A DNA stretch of 33,338 bases from positions 1 to 33,338 of the forward strand of contig DATFRR010000271.1 in assembly GCA_035263025.1 (NCBI GenBank). Direction: 5' to 3'. Positions 22,812 through 30,182 of this stretch are shown piece by piece. The translations under genes and the position numbers were made by a program. The stretch comes from DASQPR01 sp035263025. Its GTDB lineage: Bacteria > Actinomycetota > Actinomycetes > Mycobacteriales > Micromonosporaceae. The notes under the pieces were generated by a model, which was given only the letters and a program-made list of their open reading frames with translations, was not told the DNA's origin and searched no databases. Numbering within the stretch: position 1 is the stretch's first letter; each line of letters starts with the position of its first letter.

Positions 22812-23240
22812 TTAGAGGCGGCGACCGGTGCGGACCAGACCGCCCTCGCACCAATCGCGGAAGTCGAACATCATCGGGCGAGCCAACAGCACCCGGACGT
22901 TGTGCGCCCAGTTCTTCATCAGCTCGTCGCCCTCGGATTCGGCGCGGCGAACGAGCTTGTGGAGCCGACGCTTCGGGTGCGCGCTGAAGTCGGTGCGAAT
23001 GCCGTCCGCGGCGTAGATGTAGAGGCAGTGCAACGCAAAGCGCCGGGCCGGGCAGTTGGCGTCCATCGCTAACGCGAAGATGGTGGTGATGAGCCGGTCG
23101 CCGGCAACGAGGAGGTCCCAGTAGGGCGGCATGTCCTCGAGTGCGACCGAGTCTGGCTGGAAGGCCCACGCTCGGAGCTCCGCGGCGGTCGGGTCGACCG
23201 CGTTGATGAATCCGCGAAACGTCATCGTTGGCACGCTCAC
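22812..23240 (-). CDS. Conserved-looking hypothetical protein, 142 aa
   Basis: The product is a soluble, mostly helical protein without signal peptide or membrane segments. Visible blocks are TFRGFINAVDPTAAELRAWA, PPYWDLLVAGDRLITTIFAL, DANCPARRFALHCLYIYAAD and MFDFRDWCEGGLV. The block with CPxRRFxLHCLY looks like a recurring motif of short uncharacterised actinobacterial proteins, but I cannot name a family. Start GTG 23240 is well supported: AGGAG lies 6 bases upstream. It is convergent with hspR (32-base gap), so it is not in the chaperone operon. A 155-base gap upstream, less GC-rich, can hold its promoter. The function is unknown. Confidence 0.75.
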   Translation of the reverse strand: MSVPTMTFRGFINAVDPTAAELRAWAFQPDSVALEDMPPYWDLLVAGDRLITTIFALAMDANCPARRFALHCLYIYAADGIRTDFSAHPKRRLHKLVRRAESEGDELMKNWAHNVRVLLARPMMFDFRDWCEGGLVRTGRRL

Positions 23241-23395
23241 GTTGGACTCCTGTTGCCTGTTGCGCTCAAGGGTTGCGATCTGGACTTGGTCGAATCAGCT
23301 CAATATGACCCAGCATGGGGCCTACCGAGTGTGGCGTAAACCTAACGTCAGGGGTAGTGCGAACGGAAGGCCCTTGACTCCGTTTGGCCAACCCG

Positions 23396-25828
23396 TTACC
23401 CGGCCGACCCGATGTTCACACGTGGCGGCGTAGGCATCGCGTCCTGGCTGGGTCGCCACCGACCGTGCCGGGTGACACCGGCCAGCGGATCCCGGATCAG
23501 ATCGAGCCGAGGCTTCGGTCCGTCCGTGCGGCCGGTCTGCGGCCGCCGGCTGCCGGCCGCGAAAGGCTTCGGCCACGGCATCAGGTAGCCCTGGTCGGCC
23601 GCCGCGTGGAGGGTCCACTGCGGGTCAAAAAGGTGGGTACGGCCGAGAGCGCACAAATCCGCGCGGCCGGCAAGCAGCAGCGAGTTGACGTCGTCGTACG
23701 ACGAGATCGCCCCGACCGCGATCACGGCCACGTGCGGATGGCTGGCGGCCAGCGCGTTGCGGATCGCGTCCGCATAGGGCACCTGGTAGGACCGCCCGAA
23801 CGCCGGCCGCTCGTGCGAGACGACCTGACCCGTGGACACGTCTACCGCGTCCACGCCGTGTTCCGCGAACGTACGGGCGATCTCGACCGCGTCCTTGACC
23901 TCGACGCCGCCCGGCGCCCAGTCGGTTGCCGAGATCCGAACGCTGCACGGCCGGTCCGCGGGCCACACCGCACGGATCGCGTCGAACACCTCGACCGGAT
24001 AGCGCAACCGGTTCCGCAGCGAGCCGCCGTAGTCGTCGTCGCGACGGTTAGTCAGCGGCGACAGGTAGGACGACAGCAGGTAGCCGTGCGCGCAATGCAG
24101 TTCGAGCAGGTCGAATCCGGCGTCCGCGGCCCGCTGTGCGGCGGACACGAACTGCCGCCGGATATCGGTCATGTCGTCCACCGTCAGCGCGCGGGGGATC
24201 TGGTTGACCGGTCGGTACGGCAGGGCGGACGGCCCGACGACCGGCCAGTTGCCGTCCGGCAGCGGGTCGTCGATGCCCTCCCACATCAGCTTCGTCGAGC
24301 CCTTGCGCCCGGAGTGACCAAGCTGGATGCCGATCTTCGCGGGCGACTGCTCGTGGACGAACGACGTGATCCGTGCCCAGCCGTCGCGCTGTTCGTCGGT
24401 CCACAGCCCGGTGCAGCCCGGTGTGATGCGCCCGGACGGCGACACGCAGACCATCTCGGTCATCACCAGCCCCGCGCCACCGAGCGCCTTGCTGCCGAGG
24501 TGGACGAGGTGGAAGTCGCCGGGGTGCCCGTCGGTCGAGGAATACATGTCCATCGCCGAGACGAGCACGCGATTCGCCACCGTCATGCCGCGCAACGTGA
24601 TCGGGTGGAACATCGGCGGCCGCCGCGGTTGGCCGACCGACGCGGCAAACCAGTCGTCGACGGCCGCGACGAACTCCGGATCGCGGATCTGCAGATTCTC
24701 GTACGTCACCCGGCGCGAGCGGGTCAACAGGTTGAAGGCGAAGCGCAGCGGCGGCTGTCCGACGTACTGGTGCAGGTTCTCGAACCATTCCAGGCTCGCC
24801 TGAGCTGCTCGTTGCGTGGACACTACGACGGGTTGGCGCTCGGCCTGGTACGCGGTCAGCGCGCTCGGCAGATCGGGCGACTCGGCGAGGCAGGCGACGA
24901 GTGCGAGCGCGTCCTCCATCGCGAGCTTGGTGCCCGAGCCGATCGAGAAGTGCGCGGTGTGCGCGGCGTCGCCGAGCAGCACGAGATTGCCGTCGTGCCA
25001 GCGTTCGCACCGCAACGTCGTGAAGTTGATCCAGCGGCTGTGGTTGCCGATCAGCCGGTATCGCCGGCCGGTCGACGTGTCGCACCCGAGCAGGTCGCCG
25101 AAGAGTTCCTCGCAGCGCTCGATGGCGTAGTCGTCCGAGTCGCCCGGCACAAGCGTCTCGGGTGCGACCACTGCGGGTGACGCGGCGAACCCGGCCTTCT
25201 GCCAGACGTCCTCGGTCATCTCGACGATCAGCGTCGAGCCGGTCGCGTCGTAGGGATAGGCGTGCACCTGCATCACGCCGGCCGGTGTCGACCGAACGTC
25301 GAACGTGAAGGCGTCGAACACCTTGTCGGTGCCGAACCAGATGTAGCGGCAACGCCGGTTCTCGTACGTCGCACCGAACGATGCGTCGTCGGACCGCCGC
25401 GCCGTCGAGTTCATGCCGTCGGCGGCGACCACTAGGTCGTAGTCGCGTCGAAGGTTGGCGACCGGCGGTGCCGGCGCGTCGAACCGCACGTCCACACCGA
25501 GCTCGCCGGCACGCTCGCGGAGAATCCGTAGCAGGTGGCGGCGGCTCATCGCGGCGAAGCCGTGCCCGCCGCTGGTCACCACGGTGCCGCCATAGTGCAC
25601 GTCGATGTCGTCCCAGCGCGCGAAGCTCTCCGCCATGCGCTCGTGGATCACCGGGTCGGCGTGCTCGATGCCGCCGAGCGTCTCGTCGGAGAACACGACA
25701 CCGAAGCCGTAGGTGTCACCGGGAGGATTGCGTTCCCAGACCGTGATCTCCCGAGCGGGGTCGAGTTGCTTCGCGAGGCACGCGAAGTAGAGCCCACCGG
25801 GGCCGCCGCCGATCACCGCGATCCGCAC
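23396..25828 (-). CDS. Bifunctional aryl-CoA hydroxylase/oxidoreductase fusion (salicylyl-CoA 5-hydroxylase or 2-aminobenzoyl-CoA monooxygenase/reductase type)
   Basis: An 810-residue fusion. Part 1 (1 to about 400) is a single-component flavin monooxygenase: FAD motif RIAVIGGGPGGLYFACLAKQ with GGGPGG at 7-12, and the second FAD motif GDAAHTAHFSIGSGTKLAMED from about 286. Part 2 (about 405-745) is an old-yellow-enzyme domain with PITLRGMTVANRV, GIQLGHSGRKG, LELHCAHGYL (His578, His581) and YGGSLRNR (from 600). This exact order defines the family that includes salicylyl-CoA 5-hydroxylase and 2-aminobenzoyl-CoA monooxygenase/reductase; both use aryl-CoA substrates. GTG 25828 begins directly at the FAD motif. 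The longer frame to 26014 overlaps the neighbouring gene and is rejected. A nearby aryl-CoA ligase, thioesterase and PaaX-like repressor fit this pathway. Which substrate is used is not decided by sequence. Confidence 0.88.
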   Translation of the reverse strand: MRIAVIGGGPGGLYFACLAKQLDPAREITVWERNPPGDTYGFGVVFSDETLGGIEHADPVIHERMAESFARWDDIDVHYGGTVVTSGGHGFAAMSRRHLLRILRERAGELGVDVRFDAPAPPVANLRRDYDLVVAADGMNSTARRSDDASFGATYENRRCRYIWFGTDKVFDAFTFDVRSTPAGVMQVHAYPYDATGSTLIVEMTEDVWQKAGFAASPAVVAPETLVPGDSDDYAIERCEELFGDLLGCDTSTGRRYRLIGNHSRWINFTTLRCERWHDGNLVLLGDAAHTAHFSIGSGTKLAMEDALALVACLAESPDLPSALTAYQAERQPVVVSTQRAAQASLEWFENLHQYVGQPPLRFAFNLLTRSRRVTYENLQIRDPEFVAAVDDWFAASVGQPRRPPMFHPITLRGMTVANRVLVSAMDMYSSTDGHPGDFHLVHLGSKALGGAGLVMTEMVCVSPSGRITPGCTGLWTDEQRDGWARITSFVHEQSPAKIGIQLGHSGRKGSTKLMWEGIDDPLPDGNWPVVGPSALPYRPVNQIPRALTVDDMTDIRRQFVSAAQRAADAGFDLLELHCAHGYLLSSYLSPLTNRRDDDYGGSLRNRLRYPVEVFDAIRAVWPADRPCSVRISATDWAPGGVEVKDAVEIARTFAEHGVDAVDVSTGQVVSHERPAFGRSYQVPYADAIRNALAASHPHVAVIAVGAISSYDDVNSLLLAGRADLCALGRTHLFDPQWTLHAAADQGYLMPWPKPFAAGSRRPQTGRTDGPKPRLDLIRDPLAGVTRHGRWRPSQDAMPTPPRVNIGSAG

Positions 25829-25834
25829 AACTCC

Positions 25835-25864
25835 AGCGTATGGCGCGTTCGCGACGACCGTCAA
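25835..25864 (-). promoter_or_regulatory. Putative leaderless promoter of the fusion oxygenase gene
   Basis: On the minus strand TTGACG (25864-25859), an 18-base spacer and TACGCT (25840-25835) resemble a housekeeping promoter. Transcription would begin about seven bases later, at the GTG start codon (25828) itself. That predicts a leaderless mRNA, which is common in actinobacteria. A weak GGAG is also close to the start codon. Confidence 0.45.
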
Positions 25865-25920
25865 GGATTCGGCATACGGTCGCTCACCCCGGGGGGCGCA
25901 GGCCGGGCCGCCGACCAACC

Positions 25921-26928
25921 TCAGCTCGTGATCACTTCGAGCTCGTTGATCTGGACCGTCGAGTCCGCGTACTTCTGGATGTCCAGCTCGCCGGACAGGC
26001 CGCCGCCGCTCCACGTGATGTGCCAGGTGGTCGTCGCCCGGATGTGGAACCGGCCGTCCGGACGGTCGCGCGACGGCGTCAAATAGACGTACCCGCAGTT
26101 AGGCGAGTGAGCACCGCCAGCGGCCGCGGTGTAGGGCGTGCCGACGCTCCGGCAGGTCACGCGGTGCCCGTCGCCCATGCTCCAAGTGATCGAGTCGGCC
26201 CGCGCGGTCGCCGTCACGGTGAGCCCCGGCACGGACGCGGACTTCGTGTTCGGCCCCCACGTCGAGGCGGTTCGCGGTGTCCACAGCCAGACCGGGAGTC
26301 CGACCAATCCGGCGCCGTCGGGTGTCGGCGCCGATCGGATCGTGGGACCGCGCAGGCGCATGCTGTTGATGGCGGTGGCCGCGAGATCGAACTGCGGGAC
26401 GCGGCCACCGAATCCGGGTGGTGGCGCGGGCAACCACTGCTGTCGCTGCCCGCCGTTGCCCGGCCGGCAGTAGACCGTGTAGATCGTGCCGTCGGGTGGC
26501 CGGTGCCCTTGCCAGACCGGGTCGGAGACCGGCGGCAGCGGATCGGCGACGCGGTAGAAGCAATGGTCGGCCGGATTGTTCCAGCCGAGGTCCGGGTTGA
26601 AGCACGCCACCACGTGGTGGTTCCAGTCGTAGCACGTGATGTCGCCGCCACCACGGTGTCCGGGACGGCCGCTGCCGCCGCTGCCTGGCGCGGTGGCGGT
26701 GACCGTGCAGTCGTCGGTGTTGCTTGGCGGGCACGTGACGCCGCTGCTCGCGTGCGTCGGTCCGGGAGCGTTCGGTGTCGTGGGCGACCGGCTCGTCGCG
26801 GCGGTCGAGGATGCGGCCAGTGTCGAGATCGGACGGTTGGTTGTCGCGGATCGCGGTGATAGGAGCACGCCGGCGGCGACGGCCAGCACGACCACGGCGA
26901 CCGACACGTAGATGCCGGCTTGCTTCAT
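25921..26928 (-). CDS. Secreted or membrane-anchored Trp/Pro-rich protein of unknown function
   Basis: The 335-residue product starts with an uncleaved-looking hydrophobic segment (YVSVAVVVLAVAAGVLL, about 7-23), then a Ser/Thr/Pro linker with cysteines. The exported domain is rich in Trp, Pro and Gly and contains MRLRGPTIRSAP, VGLPVWLWTP and TWGPNTKSA. The last two resemble a family of secreted actinobacterial proteins often labelled vaguely or as ATP/GTP-binding; I see no P-loop. Several cysteines (in DITCYDWN, VACFNPD, HCFYRV, VYCRPG) may form disulfides. The ATG at 26928 follows GAGG by nine bases. It lies between two aryl-CoA genes on the same strand but has its own promoter-like sequence, so a shared function is not implied. 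Confidence 0.75.
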   Translation of the reverse strand: MKQAGIYVSVAVVVLAVAAGVLLSPRSATTNRPISTLAASSTAATSRSPTTPNAPGPTHASSGVTCPPSNTDDCTVTATAPGSGGSGRPGHRGGGDITCYDWNHHVVACFNPDLGWNNPADHCFYRVADPLPPVSDPVWQGHRPPDGTIYTVYCRPGNGGQRQQWLPAPPPGFGGRVPQFDLAATAINSMRLRGPTIRSAPTPDGAGLVGLPVWLWTPRTASTWGPNTKSASVPGLTVTATARADSITWSMGDGHRVTCRSVGTPYTAAAGGAHSPNCGYVYLTPSRDRPDGRFHIRATTTWHITWSGGGLSGELDIQKYADSTVQINELEVITS

Positions 26929-26980
26929 CGGTTGGTACCTCGTGGTACGTCGAGGGCGGTGTTGCGGATCGGCACCCAGT

Positions 26981-27008
26981 GATAGACAAACAGCGATGCA
27001 CTGATCAA
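26981..27008 (-). promoter_or_regulatory. Putative promoter for the secreted protein gene
   Basis: On the minus strand TTGATC (27008-27003), a 16-base spacer and TCTATC (26986-26981) lie in a locally AT-rich stretch. They would give a leader of about 45 bases before the ATG at 26928. The −10 is a weak match. Confidence 0.35.
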
Positions 27009-27080
27009 CAACAAATCGACGTACATTGAAGCATGAGGCGACCCCGAGCCGGACCCTCTCGCCTCAAATATCGGGTGCGG

Positions 27081-27467
27081 TCAATGCGCTAGGAGAGATT
27101 TCCGCAGCTCGTCAGACCATGGATCACTCTTTCCGGTTACCTCGTCAATGTGGACAACGACGTAACCGCCGCGTGCCGCAAGCGCACCGTCGTCGGCTCG
27201 TCGCACCTCGAACGCGTACGTCAACGAGGTGCGGCCGACCGCGACAACGCGCAGCGTCACGTCGACCGGATCCTGATAGTAGAGGCGGCCGAGATACTCC
27301 GCGTGGTATTCGACGCGTGGCACGATCTTCATCAACTGCGGCTCGCCGATGCGCCGGTAGACCTCCGCCTCGGCCGCCTCGACGAACCGCGCGACGCTCG
27401 CGTGGTGGTGATGCCCGGCCGCGTCGGTGTCCGACCACTCGACGCGCACCTGCGTGGTGACCTCCAC
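27081..27467 (-). CDS. Acyl-CoA thioesterase, hotdog fold (4HBT type)
   Basis: The 128-residue product is a single hotdog domain. The family's N-terminal active-site block is seen in RVEWSDTDAAGHHHHASVARFVEAAEAE, equivalent to the DxDxxGxVxH-type motif of 4-hydroxybenzoyl-CoA/YbgC-type thioesterases, followed by the long central helix and four strands (VDVTLRVVAVGRTSLTYAFEV, GGYVVVHID). It would hydrolyse an acyl- or aryl-CoA. Given the aryl-CoA ligase gene only 3 bases upstream, release of a hydroxylated aryl acid such as gentisate is likely, or removal of stuck CoA thioesters. The start is GTG at 27467; its ribosome site falls within the ligase 3' end. Confidence 0.85.
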   Translation of the reverse strand: MEVTTQVRVEWSDTDAAGHHHHASVARFVEAAEAEVYRRIGEPQLMKIVPRVEYHAEYLGRLYYQDPVDVTLRVVAVGRTSLTYAFEVRRADDGALAARGGYVVVHIDEVTGKSDPWSDELRKSLLAH

Positions 27468-27470
27468 GCC

Positions 27471-29075
27471 TCACGCCAGCATCTCGCGCAGCCGGAATCG
27501 CTGCACCTTGCCGGTCGTGGTCCTCGGAAGTGCGTCGATGAACTCGACAACGCGCGGCGCCTTGTACGCCGCGATCGTGCGCCGGCAATGCTCCTGCAAC
27601 GTGACCGCGTCGACGGAGGCGCCCGCGCGCAGCACGACGAACGCGTGCACGACCATCGTGCGCTGCTCGTCCGGTGCGCCAACCACCGCGCACTCCAACA
27701 CGTCCGGATGGGTGAGCAGCGCCATCTCGACCTCCGGGCCGGCGATATTGAAGCCGGCCGAGATGATCATGTCGTCGTTGCGCGCTTGGTACCAGTAGTA
27801 GCCGTCGTCGTCGCGCAGGTACGTGTCCCCGGTCAGGTTCCACCCGTGCTGCACGTAGTTCGCCTGGCGCGCATCGTTGAGGTAGCGGCAACCGGTCGGT
27901 CCGCGTACGGCGAGCCGGCCCAGCGTGCCATCGGGCACCTCGTTGCCGTCGTCGTCGAGGATGCACGCCTGATATCCGGGCACCGGCCGTCCGGTCGCGC
28001 CCGGCCGGATCTCGTCGTCCGCACACGAGATGAAGATGTGCAGCATCTCGGTGGAGCCGATGCCGTCGATGATCCGGCAACCCGTACGGTCGAAAAATGC
28101 TTGCCACGTCGCGAGGCCGAGCGGCTCACCGGCACTCACGCAACGGCGGAGGCCGGTGAAGTCGGTGTCCGGCAGGGTCAGCATTGCGCGGTAGGCGGTC
28201 GGCGCGGTGGACATCACCGTGACGCCGTGTTCGGAGATGGCTCGCACCAGCGCGTCCGGCGTCGGGCGTTCCAGCACCAGCGTCGCGGCACCGGCCCGCA
28301 TCGGGAAGAGCACCAGCGCCCCGAGGCCAAACGTGAAGCCGATCGGTGGGGAACCGACGAAGAGGTCGTCGGGCGTCGGCTTCAGAACGTGCTCCGAGAA
28401 CGTGTCGCACACCGCGAGCATGTCGCGGTGGAAGTGCATGGTCGCCTTCGGGCGGCCGGTCGTCCCGGACGTGAACGCGAGGATCGCGACGTCGTCGGCG
28501 GACGTCTCCACCGCGGCAAAGTCGGTCTTCTGCGCATCGAGCCGGCCCAGCACGTCGTCATCGCCGCCGCCACCGACGACCGCACCGTTGCCGATGCCGG
28601 CATCGGCCCAGTCGCCCAGGAATCGGTGGTCCACCAGGCTCACCGTGACGCCGGCGATTTCGTCGACAGTCCGCAGTTCGGTGGCCCGTAACGCCGGCAT
28701 GGTGGTGACCGCGACCGCGCCGGTCTTCAGGACTGCGAGCCAACTGGCGACTAGCCATTCGTTGTTGGGCATGCGCAGCAGCACCCGGTTGCCAGGTGCC
28801 ACGCCGTAATCGTTGACCAGCAGGTTGGCTAGACGGTTCACGCGGTCGCGCAGATCGGCGTACGTCCACGAGCCGCCCGGAAACACCACCGCCCGCCGCT
28901 GCGCGCCGAACCTCGCAATCGTCGTGTCGAGCAACTCGACCGCCGCGTTCAACCGGTCCGGGTAGGGGTGTGCCGAACCGAACACGGCCGGGTCGAAGTC
29001 GAGCGGCGGTCGAGCGTCGGGCGCCGGGAGGTTGTCCCGCGTGAACGTGTCGACGTGTGCGGAGGGGGCCAACAT
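27471..29075 (-). CDS. Aryl-CoA ligase, benzoate/2-aminobenzoate-CoA ligase type (AMP-forming)
   Basis: The 534-residue enzyme belongs to the ANL superfamily and would activate an aromatic acid with ATP and CoA. Core motifs are present: P-loop FTSGTTGRPK (201-210) followed by ATMHFHRD, a block seen in benzoate/2-aminobenzoate-CoA ligases; GIGSTEMLHIF (from about 338); TGDTYLRDDDGYYWYQ; and NDDMIISAGFNIAGPEVE. The catalytic Lys is in RTTTGKVQ (about 523). The ATG at 29075 follows AAGGAG at nine bases. The gene is first of a ligase-thioesterase pair and is divergent from a PaaX-type regulator, which suggests it is induced when the aryl-CoA builds up. Anthranilate is favoured by the HFHRD block plus the fusion oxygenase; salicylate or benzoate cannot be excluded. 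Confidence 0.87.
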   Translation of the reverse strand: MLAPSAHVDTFTRDNLPAPDARPPLDFDPAVFGSAHPYPDRLNAAVELLDTTIARFGAQRRAVVFPGGSWTYADLRDRVNRLANLLVNDYGVAPGNRVLLRMPNNEWLVASWLAVLKTGAVAVTTMPALRATELRTVDEIAGVTVSLVDHRFLGDWADAGIGNGAVVGGGGDDDVLGRLDAQKTDFAAVETSADDVAILAFTSGTTGRPKATMHFHRDMLAVCDTFSEHVLKPTPDDLFVGSPPIGFTFGLGALVLFPMRAGAATLVLERPTPDALVRAISEHGVTVMSTAPTAYRAMLTLPDTDFTGLRRCVSAGEPLGLATWQAFFDRTGCRIIDGIGSTEMLHIFISCADDEIRPGATGRPVPGYQACILDDDGNEVPDGTLGRLAVRGPTGCRYLNDARQANYVQHGWNLTGDTYLRDDDGYYWYQARNDDMIISAGFNIAGPEVEMALLTHPDVLECAVVGAPDEQRTMVVHAFVVLRAGASVDAVTLQEHCRRTIAAYKAPRVVEFIDALPRTTTGKVQRFRLREMLA

Positions 29076-29096
29076 CGTGGGTGGCTCCTTAGGTAT

Positions 29097-29189
29097 CGAA
29101 CGAAGGTCGACAGGTACAGAACGGACGTCGACGTTCGGCGCGTCGGATGCCTACCTTCGCCAGTATTCCGCGTTCTTGACGGCAGTCAA
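29097..29189. promoter_or_regulatory. Divergent regulatory region with nested inverted repeats
   Basis: The gap between ligase and regulator holds several symmetrical elements. CGAAC-N4-GTCGAC (29097-29111) mirrors GTCGACGTTCG (29127-29137). CGAAGGT (29101-29107) pairs with ACCTTCG (29153-29159). TTGAC-GGCA-GTCAA (29176-29189) overlaps the predicted −35 of the regulator gene. These are candidate operators for the PaaX-like protein. They do not match the E. coli PaaX box that I know, so the assignment is inference. Confidence 0.4.
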
Positions 29190-29203
29190 TGGCGCGATAT
29201 GTT
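29176..29203 (+). promoter_or_regulatory. Putative leaderless promoter of the PaaX-like gene
   Basis: TTGACG (29176-29181), a 16-base spacer and TATGTT (29198-29203) form a good promoter. Initiation about seven bases downstream falls on the GTG at 29210, predicting a leaderless transcript. This favours GTG 29210 over ATG 29189 as start, because ATG 29189 would lie inside the promoter. Confidence 0.5.
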
Positions 29204-29209
29204 GAGCGC

Positions 29210-30163
29210 GTGCCGTCGCCCGTCACCGATGCCGCACAGCCGAGGGCCCTGATCGTCACGATCTACGGCCTCTACGGCCGTGGAACGCCCGAACGTAGTC
29301 GCGGTCGATCCATCTCGGGCATCGCGGACGATGGAACGCCCGAACGCGGTCGCGGTCAGTCGATCTTGGGCGCTGCGGACGGCGCCGGGTGGTTGCCGGT
29401 GTGGATGCTGGTACGGCTGCTCGCCGAGCTCGACGTCGATGAACCGGCGGTGCGCTCGGCGATCTCGCGGCTGAAGCGACGCGGGCTGCTGGTCGCGGAG
29501 CGGCGTGGCGGCGTGGCGGGCTACGGGTTGTCGGAGTCCGGCAACGCGATTCTGGGCGAGGGTGATGCGCGCATCTTCGCGCCGGCCGAGCCACGGCTCG
29601 CCGACGGATGGGTGCTCGCCATTTTCTCGGTGCCCGAACACGAGCGCGCCAAACGGCACACGTTGCGCACCCAGCTTGCCGCGCTCGGCTTCGGTGCCTG
29701 CGCGCCGGGAGTCTGGGTCGCGCCATCGCACCGGTACGAGTTGACCGCCGCATCGCTTCGCCGCCACGACCTGGCGCCGTACGTCGACCTGTTCCGGGCC
29801 GAGTATCTGGCGTTCGGTGACATCGCCGAACACGCGCGCGGGTGGTGGGACCTCGACGCGGTACGAGCGGCCTATGTGGACTTCGCAACGACGTACCGGG
29901 TCGGAACCCGCGGCGGCGACGGCGACGGCAGTCGGACGCGTCGGGCGCCGAACCGACCCGACGATGCGGCGGCGTTCGCGGCCTGGGTACCAGCGCTGAC
30001 CGCGTGGCGCCGGCTGCCCTACCTCGACCCGGGGCTACCCGTCGAGTTGTTGCCCGAGGACTGGCCGGCCAGTGCCGCACGCGCCACGTTCTCGACGCTT
30101 CAAGCCACGCTCGCGGAGCCGGCGCAGCACTTCGTCGCGACCGTTCGGCAGCGCAGCGTCTGA
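29210..30163 (+). CDS. PaaX family transcriptional repressor with an internal duplication
   Basis: The 317-residue product has the PaaX layout: PRALIVTIYGLYG at the start, a winged helix (about 65-100; VWMLVRLLAELDVDEPAVRSAI), the central part with GWVLAIFSVPEHERAKRHTL and FGACAPGVWVAP, and the C-terminal domain with AAYVDF and LPYLDPGLPVELLPEDWP. Characterised PaaX proteins repress aromatic-acid genes and are released by an aryl-CoA. Here it is divergent from an aryl-CoA ligase, so it probably controls that gene group. Odd: residues 25-58 are two 17-residue repeats placed between the first strand and the winged helix, where relatives have only a few residues. GTG 29210 is chosen from the promoter position; ATG 29189 would add seven residues. 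Confidence 0.85.
   Translation: MPSPVTDAAQPRALIVTIYGLYGRGTPERSRGRSISGIADDGTPERGRGQSILGAADGAGWLPVWMLVRLLAELDVDEPAVRSAISRLKRRGLLVAERRGGVAGYGLSESGNAILGEGDARIFAPAEPRLADGWVLAIFSVPEHERAKRHTLRTQLAALGFGACAPGVWVAPSHRYELTAASLRRHDLAPYVDLFRAEYLAFGDIAEHARGWWDLDAVRAAYVDFATTYRVGTRGGDGDGSRTRRAPNRPDDAAAFAAWVPALTAWRRLPYLDPGLPVELLPEDWPASAARATFSTLQATLAEPAQHFVATVRQRSV
29282..29383. repeat. 51-bp in-frame tandem duplication within the PaaX-like gene
   Basis: Two adjacent 51-bp units (29282-29332, 29333-29383) encode GTPERSRGRSISGIADD and GTPERGRGQSILGAADG. The unit length is a multiple of three, so the frame is kept. About a fifth of the positions differ between copies, so the duplication is not fresh. Confidence 0.85.
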
Positions 30164-30182
30164 TGCCACCCGGCAACGGCGA

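Noticed and set aside
23384..25180. 598-codon plus-strand frame opposite the fusion oxygenase
   Set aside because: Arg/Val-rich shadow frame; the minus strand has both FAD and old-yellow-enzyme motifs.
27150..28691. 513-codon plus-strand frame opposite the aryl-CoA ligase and thioesterase
   Set aside because: Arg/His-rich shadow; the minus strand shows the complete ligase motifs.
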